DNA of 64,000 nt, from NCBI RefSeq assembly GCF_000717745.1, contig NZ_JOBH01000005.1, forward strand, positions 62,001 through 126,000. Direction: 5' to 3'. Both the position numbers and the translations under genes were made by a program. Within the stretch, counting starts at the first letter, position 1; every line of letters starts with the position of its first letter. The notes under the pieces are model-generated. The model had not been told where the DNA came from, ran no database searches, and saw nothing but the letters and a program-made list of their open reading frames with translations. Below, in pieces: positions 50,101 through 58,292 of this stretch. Source of the stretch: Streptomyces violens (GTDB taxonomy: Bacteria > Actinomycetota > Actinomycetes > Streptomycetales > Streptomycetaceae).

Positions 50101-53100
50101 GAAGGCCCAAGGCGCCAAGCCCACCGACAACGTCAAGCCGCCGTACGTGCCGCCGACGAAGGACGGCAAGCTGACGGCCGGCGATGCCAAGAGCGTCGAG
50201 GCCGCCGCGGACAAGGTGCCCACGACCGACCCCGAGCTCCGTAACAAGACGGTCGGCCCTGCCCCCAAGATGAAGCTGGAGGGCGAGAGCGACCCGAAGC
50301 GTACGGACAAGCAGGCGGAGAAGCTCAAGGAGAAGCAGGGCAAGATCCAGGACACCGGCCGGGCGGACGCGTCCAAGCCGATGGGCGAGGACAAGATCTT
50401 CCCCGACGCTCCCAAGGAGGAGTTGACCGGCAAGGCGTCCGGACGGGCGGGCGGCCGTGGCGGTGGCCGGCAGTCGGCCGGCAGCGCGCCGAAGAGCCAC
50501 GTCGGCGTCGTCGCCAAACAGGAGCGCGGCGGCGAGCTCAAGAGCGGTGCGGCGCAGTCGCAGACCGACATGGCCGCGGAGGACAAGAAACACCAGCAGG
50601 GCGAGCAGAAGGCGAAGCAGGAAAAGCAGCAGGAGATCGACAACGAGGTCGCGCAGAACGCCGAACAGCAGACGGCGGAGCGCGGCCGGGCGGCCGAGCA
50701 GGCCGGCAAGGAGCGTCAGAGCTGGCGCGACGAGCAGGACAAGAAGATCGAGCAGGCCGACAAGGACACGGAGAAGGAGCACAAGGACGGCAACAAGAAG
50801 ATAACCAAGGAGCGGGACGGCAAGGACAAGGAAGTCGAGGACCGCAAGAACACCGACAACAAGGAAATCGACACCAAGGCGGAGCAGGCGGAGAAGGACG
50901 CCGAGAAGAAGAAGGAAGAAAAAAAGGGCGAATCCGACAGCCTCTTCGGCAAGCTGCTGGACGCCGTCGGCGACTTCTTCAAGGGCCTGCTGGACGCCGT
51001 CACTGCGATCTTCGACGCGGCACGCAACGCGATCAACAGTGTCATCGACAAGTTCAAGGAGTTCGCGAACAAGGCGATCGACGCCGTCCGCGACTTCGCC
51101 ATCAAGGCCATCAACGTCCTCGCGGACGCCCTGATCGCCATCGGCGACGTCCTCCTGGCCGCCTTCCCCGAACTCCGCGACAAGTTCCGCAAGGCCATCG
51201 AAGGCCTGCGCGACGCCGCGATCGCCACGGTCAACAAGCTGGCCGACGGCCTCAAGAAGGCGGTCAACGCCCTTCTCGATGCCCTCGCCGCCGGCCTCAA
51301 CGCGCTCCTGTCCGCTCTCGAAGCGGGCATCAAAGCCGTTATCAAGGCCTACCAGGCCGTCATCACCGCCGCGATCAAGTTCGCCGAGGCCGCCATCGAA
51401 GCCCTCGGCAAGTTCGCGGCTCTGGTCGCCGACATCGCGCCGGATCCGGGCGGCTGGCTCAAGAAGGCGGGCAGCGCCGCCAAGACGGGCATCCAGGAAC
51501 ACCTCTGGGGTGCCATCAAGTCCGCCGTCAAGCAGTGGTTCGACGCCAAGGTCGAAGGAATCCTGGGCCTCGGCAAGGCCGTCATCAACGTCCTCATCAA
51601 GGGCTGCATGTCCTTGAAGCAGATCGGCAAGATGGCCTGGGACGCAATCATCGCGTCCCTCCCGATGATGATCGCGTCCCTGGTCATCGAAAAGGTCGTC
51701 TCGATGATCGTCCCCGCGGCGGGCGCGATCCTCACGATCGTCCAGGGCCTGATGGCCGCGTGGCAGAGCATCAGCTCCATCCTTACGGCGTTCAGCAAGT
51801 TCTGGGCTTACCTGAAGGCGGTCAAGGCAGGCCCCGCCGCCTGCCTCTTCGCCGAAGCCGTGGCCGCTGGCGTAGTGGCCCTGCTGGACTTCATCTCCAA
51901 CTTCCTCATGATCCGCCTGTCCTCGGCGACCAAGGGCGTCGGCAAACGCCTCAAGGGCATAGCCCAGAAGATCACCGCTGGCCTCAAGAAGACCGGCAAG
52001 GGCGCCCGCAAGGTCGCCGGCAAGGCCGTCAACGCCGCCAAGGGCGCCGCCCGTAAGGCCGCCCAGGCCCTCCGCAAGCCGGCCCGCCCCGCAAAGCCCA
52101 AGGGCCCCCGCGTCCCCACCCGCCCGGGCGCCTCAACAGACCGCACCCCCGGCGGCGGCACCCCCAAACACCAGCCCAAGACCCACCCCACCGGCCGCCC
52201 GACCAGCAAAACCCCGGACCCGACCAAGAAGAAGCACGAGGACGAGTCCGACACCAAGAAGACCAGGGACGAGGCAGCGTCACCCAACAAGCCCCAGGAC
52301 AAGGACACCCCGAACACGCCCCAGGACAAGACCCTGGGCAAGGACGGCCCGGCCCAGAAGCCCGACAGGGACGGCGCGGACGCCAAAAAGGACAGGACTC
52401 CCGACAAGGACGGTCCGGACGCCAAGAAGGACAAGAAGCCCGACAAGCCGTCCAAGAAGAAGGAGACCGACGCCCCCAAGCGCGCCAAGCCGCGCAAGCC
52501 CAAGTCTCCCCTGGGCCGCGCTCTGAAGAAGATCAAGGGCAAGGTCAAGTCCGCCCTCAAGAAGGTCCGCAACGCCGGCAAGGCCCTGGGCAAGAAACTC
52601 CGCAAGTCCAAGGTGGGCAAGGCCCTCAAGAACACGGCGAAGAGAGCACGCGACTTCTTCAAGAAGAAGCGAGATCACCTGCGCGACAACAAGAAGCACC
52701 GCGCAGACGTCAAAAAGCAGCACCGCAAGGAGAGGAAGAAGAAGGAGGATTCGAGAGAATCCAAGTCGAGCCGACTCGACCAGATCGTCAGCCGTATACG
52801 CCCCAAGCTCCGCCCGCTCCTCAAGCGCGGCATCGATGGAATCCCCTTCCGCACCCTCCTTGCCACCCTGCGATCCTGGTACCGGCTGACCAGGCTCTCT
52901 GCGGAGGGTCGCCCAGATTTCGACATCACGGCGACTCTCAACCCGCAAAAGCCGGTACAGCACGGCATCTGGGACGACAATGTCGCCTATCTTGATCTCG
53001 AAGACCGATATGAAGGATTCGACATCAATGACGAAAGCGCCAAGCTGCGTGCAGCCATAGCTGCAAGATTCCAAACCATGCCCAAGGATGCGGAAATATG

Positions 53101-53878
53101 GGACATCAAACGCATGTGCCAGCAGGTTGCCGCCCCCTTGCTCAAGAAGGGGGAACACCTGAAGTGGGACGACCATCAGGACTCCCATCTTCTCTCCCTG
53201 ATTCGCCCTGACCGGAAATCCGCCCCCTCGGGCATCGGCACTTTCAAGCGTGGCGGGCGTTACGAGGAGCAGGGCCGTGTGAAGGACCAGGCGGCGAGCC
53301 AGAAGCTGATCAAGGGGCCCGACGGTCAGGAATACGTACTGGATCAGAAGAATCAGCTCGTCCCGCGCTTCATTCGCCGCAACATGCACGCCGAGGACCT
53401 GGAGCGCCTGAACAGCGGCAAGGGGCTGCGTTCGAGCTCCGAATCCTTCAAAGATCAGAAGAAGCAGAAGCAGAAGCGCAACAAGGACTCGATGCGAAGC
53501 CCGAATCGCCCGGCAAATACTCCAGGGCAACACGCCATGGGCGGCTATCCGTCGAAGTTCATATCCGCCTCCAAGCAGCTCGACGGAGACATCCTGGACC
53601 CGAATGGTCACCACATCGGTGGCGAAGAGGGGAGAAAGCTCAGCACCCCGCCGAACCAGTCTCAGAGGTACGGCAGCGGCATCGTCCTCATCGACCTAGC
53701 CAAGATCCCCCGAGAGTCCATATCTGATTTGTCCACCCACCATGGACAACGAAGCTGGGACCTGATCAATAACGTCACGGGAAGCCGCGTCTTGAGAGCT
53801 ACGGAGGACGTCATCCGCACACAGGAAGTCGTGATCTTCAAGGCCATCCCAGCCAACGCGATCGAAAGAATAGACTGA
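47132..53878 (+). CDS. Giant DUF4157 eCIS protein with polymorphic toxin-like C-terminus
   Basis: This 2248-residue protein combines several parts. A DUF4157 (eCIS core) domain lies at about 44-120, ending in the zinc-metallopeptidase motif HELLH at 111-115. A vast Glu/Lys/Gln-rich, probably coiled-coil or disordered part runs from about 290 to 1268. Amphipathic and hydrophobic helices span about 1268-1610, with membrane-like stretches near 1503-1551 and 1569-1596. A Lys-rich segment (about 1610-1880) and a short conserved-looking pre-toxin segment (about 1880-1925, RTLLATLRSWYRLTRLS) follow. The C-terminal module has R in PRFIRRNMHAEDLERL (about 2078-2093), FISAS (about 2143) and a late EVVIFKAIP, an R-S-E order recalling ADP-ribosyltransferase folds. 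No separate tape measure is seen, so it may also be the ruler. The last 1.1 kb has lower GC. Confidence 0.88.
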   Translation: MSTSHSATQDNSQSAAADKRRKRKERAAKSRTPEPKDIVSGAGHPLDLSVRRDLEEQLGHDFSQVRLHTDRESGQLAELMGADAFAVGQDIFFREGTYRPGTADGQRLLAHELLHTVQNPHGLGALRAGRDLGSVSLPQETIEREAESAARSSVLDAMRDSVRTEDPAAAEVEEGQATPGWLRYATVDADRMRLEQTDPATVVDRLANRVLRSLRGDPEDLSGRVRMQLARMAPDLQDSVLDRLEVRLLSPEYERLLDLTDEAGQPAPLALQPSNVPAPVPDAIDLLEDERETAAGRAEGEKQSEESRDADAKEEKKDAKSRDGEREKDQSRAEQDSAAEEKEAGERKAQEDERAEEQADAEKEQQQDEEKQAKEREQADQQDKQQAEKGEDGKERAKEERKEQREREEQDPEQANRPGADKRKRKDDEKKPADGSKQEELEKKKKEQQGPVRPEKVDERAERPDSALSEHGLNEKDEDEGEPREEEKPLGLEAGAEREVDGGHEDKPGGGSGKGEAELKPEDFVPETDPDLSSVPTADTLRPGAAAPSVPTFPAAPPTKAEKVQKERENEADEEEDEEAPEAETKAPGEERGPVEGEAPQPEHGPASEAPDRSEKDLQPEKPVDQEVGPDPEHEDKADPEPEAEQKKDPEQQQEQDEDGAKEAKQDAADKDAERDGEAGDADEAPDAKETQDEQQEKKDQDEHEEKKEAKGQPEGAAAEKPAGSAAPGKAEGPNPGPSAAPLAPPAGAHTEKTPTQDRHPSPAVRRAMEPVRGEREAPAAKSTVPKEAGPGAAPSGTVGETEPAAAPKAAAGPGGAPSPAQAAVSPVGEQAANPGKMGAPAPEGAKAQPDASLEKDGGGCAPPEPAAEKEEKGGACGGGGGEKAPEEKKEEPPDVSGQDPKAALSTVSKLSPDQAQAAMPGVDGAADKKINQEQKRLEANPPKRERPSGAPQTQSGPPKAEAPEAAVTGKLEKVGPEEQGKKQEAKGSEKAQGAKPTDNVKPPYVPPTKDGKLTAGDAKSVEAAADKVPTTDPELRNKTVGPAPKMKLEGESDPKRTDKQAEKLKEKQGKIQDTGRADASKPMGEDKIFPDAPKEELTGKASGRAGGRGGGRQSAGSAPKSHVGVVAKQERGGELKSGAAQSQTDMAAEDKKHQQGEQKAKQEKQQEIDNEVAQNAEQQTAERGRAAEQAGKERQSWRDEQDKKIEQADKDTEKEHKDGNKKITKERDGKDKEVEDRKNTDNKEIDTKAEQAEKDAEKKKEEKKGESDSLFGKLLDAVGDFFKGLLDAVTAIFDAARNAINSVIDKFKEFANKAIDAVRDFAIKAINVLADALIAIGDVLLAAFPELRDKFRKAIEGLRDAAIATVNKLADGLKKAVNALLDALAAGLNALLSALEAGIKAVIKAYQAVITAAIKFAEAAIEALGKFAALVADIAPDPGGWLKKAGSAAKTGIQEHLWGAIKSAVKQWFDAKVEGILGLGKAVINVLIKGCMSLKQIGKMAWDAIIASLPMMIASLVIEKVVSMIVPAAGAILTIVQGLMAAWQSISSILTAFSKFWAYLKAVKAGPAACLFAEAVAAGVVALLDFISNFLMIRLSSATKGVGKRLKGIAQKITAGLKKTGKGARKVAGKAVNAAKGAARKAAQALRKPARPAKPKGPRVPTRPGASTDRTPGGGTPKHQPKTHPTGRPTSKTPDPTKKKHEDESDTKKTRDEAASPNKPQDKDTPNTPQDKTLGKDGPAQKPDRDGADAKKDRTPDKDGPDAKKDKKPDKPSKKKETDAPKRAKPRKPKSPLGRALKKIKGKVKSALKKVRNAGKALGKKLRKSKVGKALKNTAKRARDFFKKKRDHLRDNKKHRADVKKQHRKERKKKEDSRESKSSRLDQIVSRIRPKLRPLLKRGIDGIPFRTLLATLRSWYRLTRLSAEGRPDFDITATLNPQKPVQHGIWDDNVAYLDLEDRYEGFDINDESAKLRAAIAARFQTMPKDAEIWDIKRMCQQVAAPLLKKGEHLKWDDHQDSHLLSLIRPDRKSAPSGIGTFKRGGRYEEQGRVKDQAASQKLIKGPDGQEYVLDQKNQLVPRFIRRNMHAEDLERLNSGKGLRSSSESFKDQKKQKQKRNKDSMRSPNRPANTPGQHAMGGYPSKFISASKQLDGDILDPNGHHIGGEEGRKLSTPPNQSQRYGSGIVLIDLAKIPRESISDLSTHHGQRSWDLINNVTGSRVLRATEDVIRTQEVVIFKAIPANAIERID

Positions 53879-53928
53879 ACGGAACCGCGACTGCCGTTCA
53901 ACGTGTCACCGAAAGGAACTGGTGGAAC

Positions 53929-54702
53929 ATGCATTCTCATTACTGGCAAGGCTGCGAGCTCAGCGCACCCGAGCTGGCGCACGCCCATGAGGTGCTGGCT
54001 TCACCAGCCCCGCCGGCGGAACGGATCACCGCATTTCTCAAACTGCTCCGCAGCGGCGATCCAGTGGCCACTGGAATCGCCATGGACCATTACCAGCTGG
54101 CCGATGCCACTCGTCGTTTCGGCGAAGACAATCCATTCACCGATCATTCCGACGAGCTTCTTGCCACCGCCAGAGAGGTGCTTCGGCAGTCGCCGTCCTC
54201 TGCCACCCTCAGCCCCCACGTGGGAGAGGGGGCCAACCACGCCAGCGCGCTGTACGCGATCACGAACCTCGCAGAAGCCGAAGATTCCGCACTTCTGGCG
54301 AAAATCATCAGGACCACCAGAACTCCAGAAGTTCGCAACGTCGCCCTGGAGGTGGCTGGAGGGGTCATGTGGAACTCCGAGACCCCTGACCCGCAACTAC
54401 TGAAAACCCTCAAAGAGATCGCACTCAATCAGCATGAGGAATACATGGATCGCGTCTACGCCCTCAACGCAACAGGGAGCGCACGATCTGAAGATGCGAT
54501 CTCAACTCTCGTTCGTGCAACCAAGGACTCTGATCTCAGAATTCAGGCACACGCAGCACTCAGCCTGGCCGAAGAAGATCTAGTGGTGAAATACCGTCCA
54601 CTGATCGAGCAGCTAATCGCCACTTGGCCGCCCGATGCGCCGTCCCCCGCCAACGAAGTTCGTCTCGCGATCGCCGAACTCGACGAGCCCGACGAAGAAT
54701 GA
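53929..54702 (+). CDS. HEAT-repeat-like putative immunity protein
   Basis: This 257-residue, mostly helical protein has repeated two-helix units typical of HEAT-like folds: ALYAITNLAEAEDSALLAKI, VRNVALEVAGGVMW, RVYALNATGSARSEDAISTL and RIQAHAALSLAEED. It follows the toxin-like end of the giant gene by 50 bases and shares its lower GC and relaxed codon use, unlike the rest of the locus. Position, size and composition fit an immunity protein for the C-terminal toxin; this is inferred from polymorphic toxin architecture. AAAGGAAC precedes the ATG at 53929. Confidence 0.75.
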   Translation: MHSHYWQGCELSAPELAHAHEVLASPAPPAERITAFLKLLRSGDPVATGIAMDHYQLADATRRFGEDNPFTDHSDELLATAREVLRQSPSSATLSPHVGEGANHASALYAITNLAEAEDSALLAKIIRTTRTPEVRNVALEVAGGVMWNSETPDPQLLKTLKEIALNQHEEYMDRVYALNATGSARSEDAISTLVRATKDSDLRIQAHAALSLAEEDLVVKYRPLIEQLIATWPPDAPSPANEVRLAIAELDEPDEE

Positions 54703-54730
54703 TCACCGCAGACGACAGGAACCCAGGGAT

Positions 54731-55396
54731 ATGACCACTTACGCCGACATACCCAAGCCCATCCGGTCCGGGATCGTCATCGTCGATTCCGAGCGCGGTA
54801 CCCCCCAGCGCATCATCGTGCTGCAGTTCAACCCCGACACGCTTGAACGCTCCGTCGCGCCGCAAGCCGCCGGCGGGGAAGGCGGTGGTGGCGGAGGAGA
54901 CAGTGGTGGGGATCGTAACGAGGCCCTGCGCCTCAAGGGCCCGGCGCAGGAGACCTGGAAGTTCACCGCTGAGATTGATGCCACGGATCAGTTGGACGTG
55001 GCTGCGCCCGATGGGATCCACCCCCAACTAGCGGTGCTGGAAATGCTGGTGCAGCCGACCACGGCGCAGTTGCGGGCCGCGAGCAAGCTCAGCAAGAAGG
55101 GGACCATCGAGATCAGCCCGATCGAGATGCCGTTGACGCTCTTCACTTGGGGGAGCAAGCGGGTGATGCCGGTCAGGTTGACGGAGTTGTCGGTCAATGA
55201 GTCGGCATTTGATGTCAACCTCAACCCGATCAGGGCCTCGCTGTCCATTGGGATGAAGATTTTGACGGTGAGTGATTTGCCGGCGGGGCATCGCGGAGCT
55301 GAGCTCTACCTCGCGCACCTCGCGCAGAAGGAGCAGTTGGCGCGGCGGGCTCGGGTCGGGAGCTTGGCGCAGTTGGGGCTCGGGGGAGGGATCTGA
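54731..55396 (+). CDS. CIS tube/LysM-associated baseplate protein (Afp7/Pvc7-like)
   Basis: This 221-residue protein matches the CIS-tube family that links the inner tube to the hub. The conserved parts are the early IVLQFNPDTLERSV, the central WKFTAEIDATDQLD and the later LTLFTWGSKRVMPVRLTEL and AELYLAHLAQKEQLAR. A Gly-rich loop (GGEGGGGGGDSGG, about residues 48-60) is inserted. It is followed after 2 bases by the LysM-like gene; in Afp7/Pvc7 these functions are fused. GC is lower than in the genes before 52 kb. Confidence 0.88.
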   Translation: MTTYADIPKPIRSGIVIVDSERGTPQRIIVLQFNPDTLERSVAPQAAGGEGGGGGGDSGGDRNEALRLKGPAQETWKFTAEIDATDQLDVAAPDGIHPQLAVLEMLVQPTTAQLRAASKLSKKGTIEISPIEMPLTLFTWGSKRVMPVRLTELSVNESAFDVNLNPIRASLSIGMKILTVSDLPAGHRGAELYLAHLAQKEQLARRARVGSLAQLGLGGGI

Positions 55397-55398
55397 GC

Positions 55399-55779
55399 GT
55401 GATCGAGCCGTATGAGAGTGCGTTGGATGATGTGCCGGGGGCTCATCCGTATCCCAGGAGCAGTCGGTATCACGATGTGGAGATCGGGGTTCATAGGACC
55501 CGAGACGGCTCTGAAGTGAAGTACGCCAAGCGACGGTTGCTGCCGCCCGTCAACCACGATGCCGATGAGACCGTGCCGCATACCGTGAGCGCTGGGGAGC
55601 GGGCCGATCAGCTTGGGCAGCGGTATTTCGGGGATTCGGGGCAGTGGTGGCGGGTTGCTGATGCCAATCCTGTGCTGGCGCCGAGGGAGCTGACGGACGA
55701 ACCCGGTGAGGAGATAGCCGTACCGTTGCCCGGTGGGTTCCCCGGTGGAATGGGTGGGCCGGGGGTGCGGAATGGCTGA
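55399..55779 (+). CDS. LysM-like tail protein (eCIS)
   Basis: This 126-residue protein has a C-terminal LysM-like or tail-X-like module with the pattern HTVSAGERADQLGQRYFGDS, then WRVADANPVLAP. Such modules bind peptidoglycan or stabilise the hub of contractile tails. It begins at GTG 55399, 2 bases after the CIS-tube gene, and its end overlaps the hub gene by 8 bases. It probably acts with the CIS-tube protein as a split Afp7. Confidence 0.82.
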   Translation: MIEPYESALDDVPGAHPYPRSSRYHDVEIGVHRTRDGSEVKYAKRRLLPPVNHDADETVPHTVSAGERADQLGQRYFGDSGQWWRVADANPVLAPRELTDEPGEEIAVPLPGGFPGGMGGPGVRNG

Positions 55780-56914
55780 TGATCTGCCCGTCGGGGGTGG
55801 GCCCATTCATGTGTCGCTGTACATGGGGCCCAAGTTGGCGCGACTGGTTCCGCAGGAGGTGACGGAGGCGCTGCTGTCCGCTCAGATCACCAGTACGGCG
55901 GGTGAGCGGAGCGGCTTCCAGTTGGCCTTTGACCTCACCAAGAAGGGAGCGATCATACAGAGGCTGCTTCCCGAGGGGTTTTTTGATCCCAAGACGAGAG
56001 TCATCCTCACCGTTGCGGTCAAGGGGACTCCTGTGGTGCTGCTGGACGGTCTCATCGTGCGGCAGGAGGTCGGGGCCAGTAATCAGCCCGGGCAGACCAC
56101 CCTGACGGTTACGGGGGAGGATCTGACGCTGCTCATGGACCTCGAGGAGCGGACGGATCGGTATCCCAACCTCGCGCCCTCGCAGAGGGTGGAGAGGATT
56201 CTGTCGAAGTATGCGGATTATGGGATCGACGGACGGATCATTCGGGAGCAGGTTCCGCAGCCGCCGAGGGAGCAGGCCCGAGTGGACTACCAAACGGGTA
56301 CTGACTTGCAGTATGTGAATGAGTTGGCCAACGCCAACGGTTACACGTTCTACCTGGACCCGGGGCCCGTGCCGGGGCGGTCGACCGCGTTCTGGGGGCC
56401 TGAGCAGCGGCTCGGGCAGCGGCAGCATGCGCTGAATGTGAATATGGATGTGAACTCGACTGTGGATCAGTTGACGTTTGCTTACGACGGGACGGCGAGA
56501 GAAGAGCCGCAGGCTCGGGTGCAGGATCCTGTGACGCGGCGCGCGCCGCTGCTCGCACAGCCCGATATCAGCCCGCTGCGACCGCCGTTGGGTCGGCGTG
56601 CCTCGCCCGCCCTCAAGCGCAAGACCCTGACAGGGACCGCGAAGAAGGACGAGGCGCTGGCGAAGGCGGAGGCGTTGGGGCGGGCCGCGACAAGTGCCGA
56701 TGCGATCAGTGGCTCCGGCCAACTGGACGTGAATCGGCACGGATATGTGCTGCGGCCCCGGGAGTTGGTCGGCGTGCGGGGCGCCGGCGTCACGTACGAC
56801 GGGGATTACTACGTGAAGAGCGTCACCCATAACCTCCGGCCGGGGTCGTACCAGCAGAACTTCACCCTGTCGCGCGAGGGGCTGATTGCCCGCAGTGACC
56901 GCGTGCGTCCGTAA
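55772..56914 (+). CDS. Hub protein, phage late control D / VgrG N-terminal-like (eCIS)
   Basis: This 380-residue protein is the gp27-like baseplate hub: SLYMGPKLARLVPQEVTEAL, then the TLTVTGEDLTLLMDL core, QYVNELANANGYTFYLDPGP and a C-terminal DGDYYVKSVTHNLRPGSYQQ. It forms the trimeric platform between tube and spike. In VgrG, hub and spike are one chain; here they are two genes, as in some eCIS and phages. ATG 55772 overlaps the previous stop. Codon use is AT-richer than in the sheath gene. Confidence 0.9.
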   Translation: MADDLPVGGGPIHVSLYMGPKLARLVPQEVTEALLSAQITSTAGERSGFQLAFDLTKKGAIIQRLLPEGFFDPKTRVILTVAVKGTPVVLLDGLIVRQEVGASNQPGQTTLTVTGEDLTLLMDLEERTDRYPNLAPSQRVERILSKYADYGIDGRIIREQVPQPPREQARVDYQTGTDLQYVNELANANGYTFYLDPGPVPGRSTAFWGPEQRLGQRQHALNVNMDVNSTVDQLTFAYDGTAREEPQARVQDPVTRRAPLLAQPDISPLRPPLGRRASPALKRKTLTGTAKKDEALAKAEALGRAATSADAISGSGQLDVNRHGYVLRPRELVGVRGAGVTYDGDYYVKSVTHNLRPGSYQQNFTLSREGLIARSDRVRP

Positions 56915-56984
56915 GCCCGTGAGCCCGTAAATCCGCGGCGAACCACCGCAGAGTGACCAGAGAGACCGACCAGGAGCAGCCACC

Positions 56985-57512
56985 ATGGCGCCAGCATCGA
57001 ACAATCGCTTCCTCGGCAAGTTCCGGGGCCGGGTGGCGAGCAACAACGATCCGTTGCGGATCGGCCGGATCACGGCCCATGTGCCGGACGTGCTCGGTGA
57101 CGAGGCGTCCACCTGGGCCATGCCCTGTTTTCCGTTCACGGGCGCGCAGGCGGGTCAGTACGTGATCCCGAGTGAAGGTGCCGGGGTGTGGATCGAGTTC
57201 GAGCAGGGCGATCCCAGTTTCCCGGTCTGGACGGGGTGTTGGTACGGCGCCGAGGCCGAGATGCCGGTGGACGCGCAGGCCGGGGCGCGGGCCGGTGCCG
57301 AGCCGGTGGTCATCGAGACGCAGGGGCATCACAAGATCGTGCTGTCCGATGTGCCGGAGGAAGGGATTCTGCTGCAGGCGCCGGGTGGTGCGTATGTGCG
57401 GATCAATGCGGCGGGGGTGCAGATCAACAACGGGGCGGGAGCCTCGATCCTGCTCCAGGGCGACCAGGTCGACATCAACGAGGGCCGGTTGACCGTGCCG
57501 AAGAAGCGATGA
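56985..57512 (+). CDS. Baseplate spike protein, gp5/gpV OB-fold type (eCIS)
   Basis: This 175-residue protein has an OB-fold domain (FRGRVASNNDPLRIGRITAH, with WAMPCFPFTG and GVWIEFEQGDPSFPVWTG after it). A beta-helical needle segment follows, with repeating IVLSD, ILLQAPG, VRINAAG, VQINN and ILLQGDQVDIN strands. It punctures the target envelope under the tube. It is shorter than phage gp5 and lacks a lysozyme domain. AGGAG precedes ATG 56985; the PAAR-like tip gene follows. Confidence 0.9.
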   Translation: MAPASNNRFLGKFRGRVASNNDPLRIGRITAHVPDVLGDEASTWAMPCFPFTGAQAGQYVIPSEGAGVWIEFEQGDPSFPVWTGCWYGAEAEMPVDAQAGARAGAEPVVIETQGHHKIVLSDVPEEGILLQAPGGAYVRINAAGVQINNGAGASILLQGDQVDINEGRLTVPKKR

Positions 57513-57564
57513 CCGAGACGCCATGCATCAGGAAGCGACAGCGGAGACGGGGGAGCGAGAAGAC

Positions 57565-57909
57565 GTGGGGAACGGGAATCTCGTGCACGGCGGCGCGGTG
57601 ATCAGCTGCCCGCACGGCGGTCGTGCGGTGTCCACCGCGGCTGCCGGTACGGGTGTACGCATCGACGGTCTGCCCGCCGTCACCGCCGCCGACCTCTTCA
57701 CGGTCAGCGGCTGCCCGCACTCCGTCGGCGGCCGCCCGCAGCCGTGCACCAGCGTGCGCTGGATGCCGGCCGGCGGCGGAGACGAGGTACGGATCGACGG
57801 GGTGCCGGTACTGCTGGACACCTCGGCGGCGATGTGTTTCAGCGCCGGGCTGGTGCCGCAGGGCCCGCCGGTCGTGGCGCCCGTCCATCAGGGGGTGTCC
57901 AGCCGATGA
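57565..57909 (+). CDS. PAAR-like spike tip protein (eCIS)
   Basis: This 114-residue protein caps the spike. It has internal symmetry typical of PAAR tips: GNLVHGGAVISCPHGGRA with RIDGLPAVTAADLFTVSGCPH, and then EVRIDGVPVLLDTSAAMCFS. Cys and His in CPHGG, GCPH and PCTSV may bind a metal. GTG 57565 follows GGGGGAG at good spacing; an in-frame ATG at 57523 would add 14 residues. Its stop overlaps the gp25 start (ATGA). Confidence 0.85.
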   Translation: MGNGNLVHGGAVISCPHGGRAVSTAAAGTGVRIDGLPAVTAADLFTVSGCPHSVGGRPQPCTSVRWMPAGGGDEVRIDGVPVLLDTSAAMCFSAGLVPQGPPVVAPVHQGVSSR

Positions 57910-58292
57910 GGGCTGTGAAGAAAGTGCGGAGTGAGATCGCTTTTCCGTTCCGGACGGACCGGCGGGGGCGGACCGCGCACGCGGACCACGACGAGCATGT
58001 GCGCGATCTGATCGAGCAGTTGCTGTTCACCAGCCCGGGTGAGCGGGTCATGCGGCCGGACTTCGGCTGCGGCCTGCTGGATCTGGTCTTCACGCCGAAC
58101 AGCCCGGAGCTGGCGTCGGCGGTCGAGCTGTCCGTACAGGCGTCGCTGCAGCGGTGGCTCGGCGATCTGATCGAGGTCGAGTCGCTCGACGTGGTGAACG
58201 AGGAGAACGTCGTACGGGTGTATCTGCGCTATGTGGTGCGCTCCACCGCGAGCAGGCGCGACGAAGTGTTCGAGGGGCGGGGCGAGATATGA
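57906..58292 (+). CDS. GPW/gp25 family baseplate wedge protein (eCIS)
   Basis: This 128-residue protein is the gp25-like wedge subunit that nucleates the sheath. Marks are FPFRTDRRGRTA, HVRDLIEQLLFTSPGERVMR with PDFGCGLLDLVF, and RVYLRYVVR. It is probably the most conserved of the small baseplate proteins. ATG 57906 overlaps the PAAR-like gene by four bases, and its TGA overlaps the next ATG by four bases, so three genes are translationally linked. Confidence 0.93.
   Translation: MRAVKKVRSEIAFPFRTDRRGRTAHADHDEHVRDLIEQLLFTSPGERVMRPDFGCGLLDLVFTPNSPELASAVELSVQASLQRWLGDLIEVESLDVVNEENVVRVYLRYVVRSTASRRDEVFEGRGEI

Noticed and set aside
47453..51502. Very long open frame on the minus strand (about 1350 codons) opposite the giant DUF4157 gene
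   Set aside because: It is a shadow of Glu/Lys/Gln-rich codons with strong GC3. Its Leu/Arg/Gly composition matches no family, and the plus-strand frame has domain motifs and a ribosome-binding site.
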